A stretch of 9,619 nucleotides of DNA from positions 1 to 9,619 of the forward strand of contig CAZBNU010000162.1 in the NCBI GenBank assembly GCA_964493075.1. Reading direction: 5' to 3'. Position 1 is the stretch's first letter, and the number at the start of each line of letters is the position of its first letter. The position numbers and the translations under genes are program-made. Below the pieces are notes generated by a model, which did not search any database, was not told the DNA's origin, and saw only the letters and a list, made by a program, of their open reading frames with translations. The DNA comes from SLFT01 sp964493075 (GTDB lineage Bacteria > Hydrogenedentota > Hydrogenedentia > Hydrogenedentales > CAITNO01). Below are positions 1 to 6,041 of the stretch, one piece after another.

Positions 1-23
1 ATAACCTGTTTCGCTTTAACAAC

Positions 24-30
24 CTGAGGA
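24..30 (+). promoter_or_regulatory. Ribosome binding site of the exported protein gene
   Basis: TGAGGAG lies 9 nt upstream of the ATG at 40 and supports that start. The 39 bases before the gene are otherwise too short to judge for a promoter. Confidence 0.6.
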
Positions 31-39
31 GTCCCAATC

Positions 40-618
40 ATGAAACACCTTTTTGTCCTGACCGTCTTTGTATTCGCTGTGTCCGCTTCGTTCCTCGTTA
101 CGACTGCGGCAGCCGCACCTTTACAGGTCGCCGAAACCTTGACTCTTGTTGACTGTGACGGGACAAAGGTCACCTTTTCAGAAACCGATCTCCGCAGCAT
201 GGAACAGGTTACCGAGGAACAGTGCATCTGGGTGGGGGAAAGCAGCGGGTATATTGGCATCTTTGATTGTTCCGGCGTCCTGCTTTCGGAGATTCTTCAA
301 CGGGCAGAGGCAACCTTTAAGGCCAAGGATTTTGTTCGTGAGAACACTTATGTTATATTCAGGGGTACGGACGACTACCAGATAATCACCTCGTGGACGG
401 AATTAATGGGTTCCGCAGACGGGCGACGTTCCATAATCATGCTGGACAAGGATGGCGAACCGCTTTCCGACAAAGAAGGCAAGTTTCGGGTACTCTTTCC
501 AGCAGATAAGTATGTCGGCCGCAGTGTAAAATGTCTTGATTCCATTGAAATTCATCGTGCCGAGGGCTTCAAGGATTTCCCGAAAGACAAAACCCCGGCA
601 GAACCGGAAAAACAGTAA
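40..618 (+). CDS. Exported protein with sulfite-oxidase-type molybdopterin-binding-like fold
   Basis: A 192-aa protein. Residues 1 to about 26 form a typical Sec signal peptide: a Lys near the start, a long hydrophobic core and an Ala-rich cleavage region ending before PLQV, so the mature protein should be periplasmic or otherwise exported. The mature part resembles the short stand-alone versions of the SUOX/YedY molybdopterin-binding fold. It has a run GIFDCSGVLLSEILQRA (73-89), like the 'GVPL..LL..AG' strand-helix of that fold, and ends in a strand around KCLDSIEIHR. The family match is by pattern only, and I see no proof of cofactor binding. Cysteines are at 39, 62, 76 and 165; C76 lies in the motif region. 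The C-terminal tail (about 175-192) is charged and Pro-rich, probably disordered. The next gene starts 13 nt downstream, suggesting co-transcription with cofactor genes. It could be a redox protein or a metal/cofactor-binding accessory of the tungsten system, but its role is unknown. Confidence 0.7.
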   Translation: MKHLFVLTVFVFAVSASFLVTTAAAAPLQVAETLTLVDCDGTKVTFSETDLRSMEQVTEEQCIWVGESSGYIGIFDCSGVLLSEILQRAEATFKAKDFVRENTYVIFRGTDDYQIITSWTELMGSADGRRSIIMLDKDGEPLSDKEGKFRVLFPADKYVGRSVKCLDSIEIHRAEGFKDFPKDKTPAEPEKQ

Positions 619-631
619 TACTCAGGAACAC

Positions 632-1383
632 ATGAAAAGCAGTTCTCTTCAAACAGGTCAAGTTGTTTCCGTTAACATTTCCACTGAAAAAGGAACTGTC
701 AAGAAGCCTGTTCCTGAAATTGAACTGATAGAAACAGGTGTCAAGGGAGACGCCCATGCGGGGGTCTGGCATCGCCAGGTGAGTCTACTTGCGCTGGAAA
801 GCATAGAACGGTTCGCCGCCGCTGCTGGACGCACCTTTGCCTATGGCGATTTTGCGGAAAATATTACTACTCATGGGATTGATCTGCTTGCCACGGCTGT
901 GTTTGACCGCCTGATTATCGGTGAAGTGGAACTGGAGATTACCCAGCACGGCAAGAAATGCCACGGCGACGGGTGCGCCATCTTCCGCGAGGTGGGCCGG
1001 TGCGTCATGCCCCACGAGGGCATCTTTTGCCGGGTGCTGCAAGGCGGAACCATTAAGGCGGGCGACACTATCGTCCATCAGCCCCACTACCTGGATTGTC
1101 GGATAATCACCCTGAGCGACCGCGCCCATCAGGGTGTCTACGAAGACCTGAGCGGACCCCGCGCCCAGAAGCATCTGGAAGAATTATTCACCGGAAAACG
1201 GGGACGGCCCCGCATCACAACACAGGTGTTGCCCGACGACGCTGAAGCGCTGCACGCGGCCCTTGTTGCTGCACGGGATGAGGGTGCAGCGCTTGTACTC
1301 ACCACAGGCGGCACAGGGATTGGTCCACGCGATATCACACCGGACGTGGTCATGGCGCTCGCCGACAAAACCATCCCCGGCAT
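632..1383 (+). CDS. MOSC-MogA fusion (molybdopterin adenylyltransferase), 3' end lost in assembly gap
   Basis: The start is the ATG at 632, preceded by CAGGA; the frame is open further upstream, but that part overlaps the previous gene. 250 residues are visible. Residues 1 to about 140 are a MOSC domain, with GVKGDAHAG (36-44), GDFAENITTHGIDL (72-85) and the Cys motif QHGKKCHGDGCAIF (95-108; C100, C105), plus C114. MOSC domains handle sulfur or molybdopterin cofactors. Residues from about 145 are MogA/MoaB-like: ITLSDRAHQG near the start and TTGGTGIGPRDITPD (214-228), the conserved nucleotide/MPT-binding loop. MogA transfers AMP to molybdopterin before metal insertion by MoeA. The N run begins just after IPG at residue 250, so roughly the last 50 residues of a normal MogA domain are hidden. 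After the gap, the frame reads RFVFPVD and stops at 1507, but the gap length is a placeholder, so joining the two is arbitrary. The fusion is known in anaerobes next to AOR and transporter genes. Confidence 0.88.
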
Positions 1384-1483
1384 NNNNNNNNNNNNNNNNN
1401 NNNNNNNNNNNNNNNNNNNNNNNNNNNNNNNNNNNNNNNNNNNNNNNNNNNNNNNNNNNNNNNNNNNNNNNNNNNNNNNNNNN
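1384..1483. other. Assembly gap 1 (100 N), unknown true length
   Basis: Exactly 100 N, the usual placeholder for a scaffold gap of unknown size. It hides the end of the MOSC-MogA gene and possibly further genes before the AOR gene. The 24 bases after it (1484-1507) are open in one frame ending TAA (RFVFPVD), which could be the end of MogA or of another gene. I see no sequence shared between the two contig ends. Confidence 0.95.
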
Positions 1484-1514
1484 CGCTTTGTTTTTCCTGT
1501 GGACTAAAAACGAC

Positions 1515-1520
1515 AAGGAG
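1515..1520 (+). promoter_or_regulatory. Strong ribosome binding site of the AOR gene
   Basis: AAGGAG, 7 nt upstream of the ATG at 1528, fixes the AOR start. This ATG gives a protein whose N-terminus (YAGKVLKIDL) matches the normal start of the AOR family. Confidence 0.8.
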
Positions 1521-1527
1521 TTCCGCG

Positions 1528-3423
1528 ATGACAACGAGTTTGGGCGCTTATGCTGGCAAAGTTTTGAAAATTGATCTCACCAGCAAAGAAGTATCCGAGT
1601 ATCCGTGGTCCGATGAAGAACGTGCGCTGTACCTGGGCGGTAAGATTATGGCCGCCAAAATCCTGTATGACAACATCAAGGAAGGTACGGACGGCTTTTC
1701 CCCGGAAAACATGCTGGTTGTTTCCACCGGCCCCCTGTCCGGCACGAATGCACCCGCTTCCAGCCGCTTTAATATCTCCTCCGTGTCACCCCTCACAGGC
1801 TTATGCGCATCCTCCAATTGCGGCGGTAATTTCGGGCTTAATCTGAAGCGCGCAGGATATGATGCGCTGGTCATCCTAGGCAAAGCAGAGACGCCCACCT
1901 GGATCGAAATCAAGGATGACGAAGTACAGTTCCACGATGCGTCGCCGCTGATGGGCAAGACCACGTCCCAAACCCAGGAAGCCCTCGAAGGCAAGGCGGG
2001 CAAACTGGTGATAGGTCCCGCTGGCGAGAACCGGGTTCTCTATGCGGGGGTGTTCAGCGAAGAACGCACCGCAGGACGTGCCGGGATGGGCGCGGTCATG
2101 GGTTCCAAGAATCTCAAAGCCATCACTGCAACCGGCACCCATAAAGCGAAGCCTTATAATGAGGAACGCACCAAAAAACTAAACAAGAAATGGATTGCCC
2201 TCCTAAAGAAGCATCCCATCACCGGAGACGCCCTGCCCAAGTACGGCAGCGGGTTCCTGCTGCGCAGAATGCAGAAGCACAACCTGCTGGCAACCCACAA
2301 TTTCAAGCATGGCACTTACAAAGACTTTGACATGATCAGCGGCCAGACCCTGGCGGAAAAGCATCTCATCAAGAACGTGGGCTGCATCACCTGTCCTATC
2401 CATTGCGGCAGGCTGGTGGAAGTGGACGGCAAGAAGGTTAAGGGGCCGGAACTGGAAACCATGGGGCTGCTGGGCGCGAACATCGAGAACAACAACCTGG
2501 AAAAGATTCTGGAGTTCAATTATCAGTTGGACGAACTGGGCATGGACACCATGACCACGGGCGGCGTTATTGCCTTTGCCATGGAACTGCAGGAAAAGGG
2601 ACTCTGGGATTGTGGACTGCATTTTGGTGAGACGGACAATCTCCCGCAGGTCTTTGATGACATTGCCCACCGCCGGGGCATCGGTGATTTGCTTGCAGAA
2701 GGCACAAAACGCCTTGCGGACAAGTTTGGCGGCAGGGAATTTGCCATGAACGTCAAGGGACTGGAACTGGCGGCATATGAACCGCGCGGCGCGGTCGGAC
2801 AAGGTCTGGGGTATGCCACCGCCAACCGAGGTGGCTGCCATCTCAATGCCGGATACATGGCGCTGTCCGAAGGGCTGGGCCTGCACATGGACCCCTACAC
2901 CACGGGTTCCAAGGCCGCTCTGACCATTATGAACCAGAACCTCATGGAAGCCGTGTCCGCATGCGGCTGCTGCACCTTCCCCCTGTTCTCCTTTTATCAT
3001 CCCTGGCTCATGACCCATGTGCACAATCCGATTGCAAAAATGATTTTCGCAACCCTTCCCTACTCCAGCGGCGTTGTGAATCTACTCAATAAACTACCGG
3101 GCAAGTTGCTGCCCATTCAACTGCCCGACTTTCCTTATCCTAGTGCATTATCCGCGGCCACAGGCATGAAAATACATGTGGGTCGCCTGAAAGAAATCGG
3201 TGACCGGGGTTACAATCTTGAGCGGCTGCTTAACATCCGCCTGGGGCTGAAGGGAACAGACGACACGCTGCCCAAACGCCTTACCGATGAACTGCAGATT
3301 GAAAACAACCCCAAATCAAAAGTACCCCTCGATAAGATGAAGCCCGCCTATTACAGCATCCGAGGCTGGAGCAACGAAGGTGTCCCCACCGATAAAAAGA
3401 AAAAAGCGTTGGGCATTGAGTAA
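1528..3423 (+). CDS. aor: Tungsten-dependent aldehyde:ferredoxin oxidoreductase (AOR)
   Basis: A 631-aa, full-length cytoplasmic AOR family member (the archaeal prototype is about 605 aa). AOR oxidises aldehydes to carboxylates, or runs in reverse, with ferredoxin as partner and a bis-molybdopterin tungsten centre plus one [4Fe-4S] cluster. Visible marks: an N-terminal AOR domain with GPLSGTNAPASSRF (68-81) and AGRAGMGAVMGSKNLKAI (182-199), typical of pterin binding. The cluster motif C286-x2-C289-x3-C293 occurs in GCITCPIHC, and the fourth ligand is probably in SACGCCTF (C479, C481 or C482; C482 best fits the usual C-x-F spacing). DELGMDTMTTG (335-345) matches the pterin-binding D-x-x-G-(L/M)-D motif. 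PELET (307-311) and GCHLN (436-440) are at the positions of the acidic residue and His near the active site in archaeal AOR. The subfamily substrate cannot be told from this. The neighbouring tungstate importer and cofactor genes support tungsten over molybdenum. No ferredoxin or electron-transfer subunit is visible beside it. Confidence 0.95.
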   Translation: MTTSLGAYAGKVLKIDLTSKEVSEYPWSDEERALYLGGKIMAAKILYDNIKEGTDGFSPENMLVVSTGPLSGTNAPASSRFNISSVSPLTGLCASSNCGGNFGLNLKRAGYDALVILGKAETPTWIEIKDDEVQFHDASPLMGKTTSQTQEALEGKAGKLVIGPAGENRVLYAGVFSEERTAGRAGMGAVMGSKNLKAITATGTHKAKPYNEERTKKLNKKWIALLKKHPITGDALPKYGSGFLLRRMQKHNLLATHNFKHGTYKDFDMISGQTLAEKHLIKNVGCITCPIHCGRLVEVDGKKVKGPELETMGLLGANIENNNLEKILEFNYQLDELGMDTMTTGGVIAFAMELQEKGLWDCGLHFGETDNLPQVFDDIAHRRGIGDLLAEGTKRLADKFGGREFAMNVKGLELAAYEPRGAVGQGLGYATANRGGCHLNAGYMALSEGLGLHMDPYTTGSKAALTIMNQNLMEAVSACGCCTFPLFSFYHPWLMTHVHNPIAKMIFATLPYSSGVVNLLNKLPGKLLPIQLPDFPYPSALSAATGMKIHVGRLKEIGDRGYNLERLLNIRLGLKGTDDTLPKRLTDELQIENNPKSKVPLDKMKPAYYSIRGWSNEGVPTDKKKKALGIE

Positions 3424-3438
3424 TCGCGGGACAAGGAA

Positions 3439-3580
3439 TTCGTAGGCGTACCTTCCCAGGTGTGCCNNNNNNNNNNNNNNNNNNNNNNNNNNNNNNNNNN
3501 NNNNNNNNNNNNNNNNNNNNNNNNNNNNNNNNNNNNNNNNNNNNNNNNNNNNNNNNNNNNNNNNNNGGTGTGCCTATGAG
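3439..3580 (+). repeat. Possible 15-bp hairpin interrupted by assembly gap 2
   Basis: The left arm 3439-3453 (TTCGTAGGCGTACCT) and loop TCCC (3454-3457) are followed by AGGTGTGCC (3458-3466) at the contig end. The right contig begins with the same GGTGTGCC (3567-3574) and continues TATGAG (3575-3580). If the two 8-base copies are merged, all 15 positions pair (11 Watson-Crick, 4 G-U). No T-run follows, so it is not a classical rho-independent terminator; it may be an RNA structure at the end of the AOR transcript or a leader element. Confidence 0.5.
3467..3566. other. Assembly gap 2 (100 N), possibly empty
   Basis: Exactly 100 N. The eight bases before it (3459-3466) and the eight bases after it (3567-3574) are identical (GGTGTGCC). 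This suggests that the contigs overlap and no sequence is missing. A repeat element flanked by an 8-bp target duplication is the alternative. Confidence 0.9.
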
Positions 3581-3610
3581 CAGAAACCTATAGTTCGAAA
3601 CCGGTTTCTG
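3581..3610 (+). promoter_or_regulatory. Candidate operator: palindrome upstream of the regulator/importer operon
   Basis: GAAACCGGTTTC (3597-3608) is a perfect 12-bp palindrome. A further GAAACC lies at 3583-3588, so CAGAAACC (3581-3588) is also an inverted partner of GGTTTCTG (3603-3610). It sits about 20 bp upstream of the TATAAT box, where an operator overlapping the -35 region would be. The first genes of the operon include a ModE-like DNA-binding protein, so autoregulation is a reasonable inference. The site does not match the E. coli ModE consensus. Confidence 0.4.
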
Positions 3611-3628
3611 TTGTCGTGCTTCGTTATG

Positions 3629-3634
3629 TATAAT
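3629..3634 (+). promoter_or_regulatory. Candidate -10 box (TATAAT) of the importer operon
   Basis: A perfect TATAAT lies 22 nt before the ATG at 3657, giving a very short leader. No good -35 hexamer is found at 16-18 bp; TTTCTG at 3605-3610 is the nearest, and it overlaps the palindrome. This would suit a regulated promoter. The surrounding CGTTATGTATAATG also has short TTAT/ATAA symmetry, faintly like a ModE half-site. Confidence 0.45.
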
Positions 3635-3656
3635 GGTGCAAAACGAGGAGATTATC

Positions 3657-3845
3657 ATGGAAAATCGTGAAGCATTACTTGAAGCCATCAAAGCCGCAGC
3701 CGTAGATCGGGACGGCCGTGAAATACTTGCATGTGCAAAGGCATTCCAGATCGCGGAAAAGTTTTCCATTGGCGTACGCGAAGTCGGCGAACTTTGTGAT
3801 GAGGCAGGCTTTAAGATTGCACATTGCCAGTTGGGCTGCTTTTGA
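3657..3845 (+). CDS. Small 62-aa Cys-tailed conserved-looking protein
   Basis: The start is the ATG at 3657, because GAGGAG (3645-3650) lies 6 nt upstream; an ATG at 3633 in the same frame overlaps the -10 box and lacks a site. The protein is soluble and mostly helical. Residues about 25-54 (ACAKAFQIAEKFSIGVREVG and following) look like a small helix-turn-helix-style bundle. The C-terminus is AHCQLGCF, with C57-x3-C61, and further Cys are at 26 and 47. I have a general impression of similar short proteins ending in C-x-LGCF near molybdenum/tungsten genes in anaerobes, but cannot name a family. It is the first gene of the operon, and its TGA overlaps the ATG of the ModE-like regulator by one base (TGATG), so the two are probably translationally coupled. 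It may be a metal- or redox-responsive partner of the regulator, but no function is shown. Confidence 0.75.
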   Translation: MENREALLEAIKAAAVDRDGREILACAKAFQIAEKFSIGVREVGELCDEAGFKIAHCQLGCF

Positions 3846-4219
3846 TGAAAGAGGACGGCGCAACCTTGCCCCCTACCATCACCCCAGGCATCCGGCTGTG
3901 GCTGTCACAGTCAGACACGGGCGTGTTCGGCAGGGGCAAATGGCAACTGCTGGATGCAATTCATAAGACTGGTTCCCTGCAGGCGGCCGCGGCAGCACTG
4001 GGCATCAGCTACCGGAAAGCATGGGGCGATCTGCGTAAGGCGGAAAAGGCGTTGGGCGTTTCCCTGATAGAACGACACCGTGGCGGATCGGAAGGCGGCA
4101 ACAGTTCCCTCACCGAAGAAGGGAAACGGTGGCACCGGGAATATGCGCGGTTTCAAAATGAAGTGGATGCCCATCTCGACAAGGCCTTTTCGCGATTTCG
4201 AAAAAGGATGGAAAAATGA
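3845..4219 (+). CDS. ModE-like one-domain molybdate/tungstate-responsive regulator
   Basis: A 124-aa protein from ATG 3845. A TTG at 3824 would add 7 residues inside the previous gene and is less likely. The body is the winged helix-turn-helix of the ModE/LysR N-terminal class: KWQLLDAIHKTGSLQAAAAA, then LGISYRKAWGDLRKAEKALGVSLIERHRGGSEGG, where the second part is the recognition helix and wing, then LTEEGKR and a C-terminal helix (about residues 95-124). There is no TOBE/MOP (molbindin) domain, which E. coli ModE uses to bind molybdate, so any ligand sensing must be done elsewhere or by a partner. The start has no strong binding site of its own and overlaps the stop of the 62-aa gene. It is probably the regulator of this operon. 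The stop codon (4217-4219) sits inside a direct repeat shared with the start of wtpA. Confidence 0.85.
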   Translation: MKEDGATLPPTITPGIRLWLSQSDTGVFGRGKWQLLDAIHKTGSLQAAAAALGISYRKAWGDLRKAEKALGVSLIERHRGGSEGGNSSLTEEGKRWHREYARFQNEVDAHLDKAFSRFRKRMEK

Positions 4220-4238
4220 AACGTCTATATTGGCTACG
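4200..4238 (+). repeat. Direct repeat copy 1 (relic of the wtpA start)
   Basis: Bases 4200-4220 are identical to 4272-4292 (21 of 21). After a 2-base insertion, 4223-4238 matches 4293-4308 at 13 of 16. The copy contains ATGAAA overlapping the regulator stop (ATG 4216, TGA 4217). From this ATG the reading is 17 codons (MKRLYWLRRGDIPVPLL) to a TGA at 4267-4269, in the same frame as wtpA. It looks like the older wtpA start, now cut off. Confidence 0.75.
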
Positions 4239-4241
4239 GAG

Positions 4242-4261
4242 GGGGGACATTCCTGTCCCCC
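4242..4261 (+). repeat. REP/MITE-like perfect hairpin GGGGGACA-TTCC-TGTCCCCC
   Basis: Eight perfectly paired bases (4242-4249 with 4254-4261) around a TTCC loop. It lies in the 33 bases between the two direct repeat copies. It resembles short GGACA-TTCC-TGTCC elements dispersed in some bacterial genomes and often linked to Y1 (REP-associated) transposases. Only one copy is seen here, so its repeat status is inferred. In mRNA it may stall or protect the transcript between regulator and transporter. Confidence 0.6.
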
Positions 4262-4271
4262 TGCTTTGACA

Positions 4272-4308
4272 GAAAAAGGATGGAAAAATGAAGTCTACAT
4301 TGTCTTCG
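4272..4308 (+). repeat. Direct repeat copy 2 (functional wtpA start and ribosome binding site)
   Basis: Partner of the copy at 4200-4238, at an offset of 72 bases. It carries the AAGGATGG-type binding site and the ATG (4288) used by wtpA. Confidence 0.75.
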
Positions 4309-5235
4309 TATCTACTTTTCCTGTTGCTGCCGTTGATGGCATATTCAGAACCATCCGGTGATTTGATGGTGTTCCATGCGGGCAGCCTTGCTATACCTTT
4401 CAAGGAAATTGCTACCGCCTTCAAAGTAGAATACCCGAAGGTAACCGTGTTGTGCGAAGCAGCAGGCAGCCGCGAATGTGCCCGCAAGATAACGGACCTG
4501 AACCGGGCCTGTGATGTAATGGCATCAGCGGACTATGCGGTTATAGACACGTTGTTGATTCCGGATCATGCGGCTTGGAACATCAAATTCGCTACCAATG
4601 AAATGGTGATTGCCTACACCGCAGCCTCCACTGGTAGCGCAACCCTTTCCAGCAAAAACTGGCATGAAGTGTTGCTGCGTTCTGATATTCGGTACGGCCG
4701 TTCAGAACCCAATGCCGACCCGTGCGGCTACCGGACACTGCTCACCCTTAAACTGGCAGAGCAATTCTATAACCTTCCGGGACTTGCGGAATCCTTTGCC
4801 GCAAAAGATAACCGGTATATGCGCCCCAAGGAAACCGACCTGCTGGCGTTGCTGGAAACCCATACCATAGACTACATTTTTATTTATCGATCCGTGGCGG
4901 AACAACACGGGTTGCAGTGGCTGGCGTTGCCGGATGAAATCAACCTGAAGTGTCCGAAACTTGCCGCGCATTACGCCACGGTATCCGTGGAACTGAGCGG
5001 CGCAACCCCCGGCACCACTATTGAACGGCGTGGCGAACCCATGGTGTACGGCGTCACCATACCCAAAAACGCACCAAACCCTGAAGCCGCACTGGCATTT
5101 GTCACGTTCCTGCTTGAAAAGGAAAAAGGACTTGTCATCATGGAGAAAAACGGTCAGCCGGGCGTTGTGCCTGCCGTCTCCGCGACGTTCTCAGAAATCC
5201 CACCCGCACTGAAACCCTTTGCATCAGCACCATGA
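4288..5235 (+). CDS. wtpA: Tungstate/molybdate ABC transporter, substrate-binding protein (WtpA type)
   Basis: A 315-aa protein. Residues 1 to about 20 are a signal peptide (hydrophobic LLFLLLPLMAYS, cut before EPSG). No lipobox Cys is present, so it should be a soluble periplasmic binding protein. The mature part follows the WtpA/archaeal ModA pattern: VFHAGSLAIPF (28-38), EAAGSRECARKITDL (57-71), DVMASADYAVID (76-87), FATNEMVIAY (101-110), NWHEVLLRSDIRYG (124-137) and PNADPCGYR (141-149), with IPKNAPNPEAA near the end. In archaeal members the oxyanion is held by Ser residues plus an Asp and a Glu; D144 in DPCGYR and E217 in LPDEINL fit those two. This supports the six-coordinate WtpA/ModA class over the E. 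coli ModA or TupA type. Whether tungstate or molybdate is preferred cannot be read from sequence, but the AOR gene favours tungstate. It ends in an ATGA overlap with wtpB. Confidence 0.93.
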   Translation: MKSTLSSYLLFLLLPLMAYSEPSGDLMVFHAGSLAIPFKEIATAFKVEYPKVTVLCEAAGSRECARKITDLNRACDVMASADYAVIDTLLIPDHAAWNIKFATNEMVIAYTAASTGSATLSSKNWHEVLLRSDIRYGRSEPNADPCGYRTLLTLKLAEQFYNLPGLAESFAAKDNRYMRPKETDLLALLETHTIDYIFIYRSVAEQHGLQWLALPDEINLKCPKLAAHYATVSVELSGATPGTTIERRGEPMVYGVTIPKNAPNPEAALAFVTFLLEKEKGLVIMEKNGQPGVVPAVSATFSEIPPALKPFASAP

Positions 5236-6041
5236 CCCAACCGCGAACACATTCCCATTCTCTGGAACCCATGCACCTGCTTTTTGCGGCATTGGGCGGA
5301 TTCTTGCTGCTCTTTCTTATCGCGCCGCTGGCGGGCATGGTGCTGGCAAGTCCCCCGGTTGATCTGATGAACACCGCCGCTGAATCTGAAGTGCGAAACA
5401 GCATCCTGCTTACCTTGTGGACAGCACTTGCAGCCACCCTGTTGAGCTCCGTCGGCGCAGTGCCGCTGGCATGGCTGCTGGCGCGCAAGCAGTTCCCCTT
5501 CAAGCGTCTGGTCTCCGCCATCATTGACCTGCCCGTCGTCATTCCGCACTCCGCCGCCGGTATCGCTGTTCTCGGTTTCATTGCGCCGAACAGCGTGTTG
5601 GGCGGTGCAGCGGAACAGATAGGCATTCGGTTTGTGGGCGGTGCGCCGGGAATCATTGCAGCGATGGCTTTCGTCAGCATTCCCTTTCTGGTGAATGCTG
5701 CGCGGGACGGGTTCGCAGCGGTGCCGGAACGGCTGGAAAAAGTGGCGTTGTCGCTGGGCGCATCCCCGACCCGTGTATTCTTCACCATTTCAATACCGCT
5801 GGCATGGCGTTCCATTCTTTCGGGCATCGTCATGATGTGGGCGCGCGGCATGAGTGAATTCGGCGCCGTGGCGATTGTGGCGTACCACCCCATCGTTACA
5901 TCGGTACTCATCTACGAGCGGTTCGGTGCCTACGGACTTAAGCATGCCCGGCCCGTTGCGGTGATTTTCCTCGGCGTCTGCCTGTTGTTCTTCGTGGTGG
6001 TGCGGCTCCTTGCCAGGGAGAAGAACAATGCTGTCCGTTAA
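5232..6041 (+). CDS. wtpB: Tungstate/molybdate ABC transporter, permease (WtpB type)
   Basis: A 269-aa inner-membrane protein with about six hydrophobic segments (roughly residues 16-38, 57-84, 91-113, 138-158, 191-213 and 238-261). The cytoplasmic EAA-type loop that docks on the ATPase is RLEKVALSLGASPTRVFFTI (167-186) followed by SIP. The DLPVVIPHSAAGIA stretch (99-112) and the MSEFGAVAIVAYHP region (207-220) are typical of the ModB/WtpB family. The ATG at 5232 overlaps the wtpA stop (ATGA), indicating coupled translation. Confidence 0.93.
   Translation: MTQPRTHSHSLEPMHLLFAALGGFLLLFLIAPLAGMVLASPPVDLMNTAAESEVRNSILLTLWTALAATLLSSVGAVPLAWLLARKQFPFKRLVSAIIDLPVVIPHSAAGIAVLGFIAPNSVLGGAAEQIGIRFVGGAPGIIAAMAFVSIPFLVNAARDGFAAVPERLEKVALSLGASPTRVFFTISIPLAWRSILSGIVMMWARGMSEFGAVAIVAYHPIVTSVLIYERFGAYGLKHARPVAVIFLGVCLLFFVVVRLLAREKNNAVR
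6015..6020 (+). promoter_or_regulatory. Ribosome binding site that selects the wtpC start
   Basis: AGGGAG lies 7 nt before the ATG at 6028. It favours this ATG over the in-frame TTG at 6010. Confidence 0.6.

Larger units (their letters stand above)
3424..3656. other. Intergenic region between AOR and the importer operon
   Basis: This stretch has no gene. It contains the split hairpin around gap 2, a palindrome at 3597-3608, a TATAAT box at 3629-3634 and the ribosome binding site of the 62-aa gene. If gap 2 is empty, the true spacer is about 125 nt. Confidence 0.6.

Noticed and set aside
2203..3024. Long open frame on the minus strand inside AOR (273 codons)
   Set aside because: It lies entirely within the well-supported AOR gene and its translation looks like no known family; it is a shadow of codon bias.
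3467..3566. Gap 2 as an insertion element with 8-bp target duplication
   Set aside because: It is possible, since GGTGTGCC flanks the gap, but contig ends normally run some way into a repeat. The matching bases lie exactly at the edges, so a simple overlap is the better reading.
3424..3656. Moco/Tuco riboswitch in the AOR-to-operon spacer
   Set aside because: The spacer has one long hairpin and a palindrome but not the multi-stem layout expected of that riboswitch. With TATAAT only 22 nt before the ATG, the leader would be too short.
4080..4361. Open frame of 93 codons across the regulator end and wtpA start
   Set aside because: It is out of frame with both supported genes and merely translates the hairpin repeat.
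5138..5911. Long open frame on the minus strand across wtpA/wtpB (257 codons)
   Set aside because: It is antisense to two strongly supported transporter genes and has low-complexity, Ala/Arg/Met-rich content typical of shadow frames.
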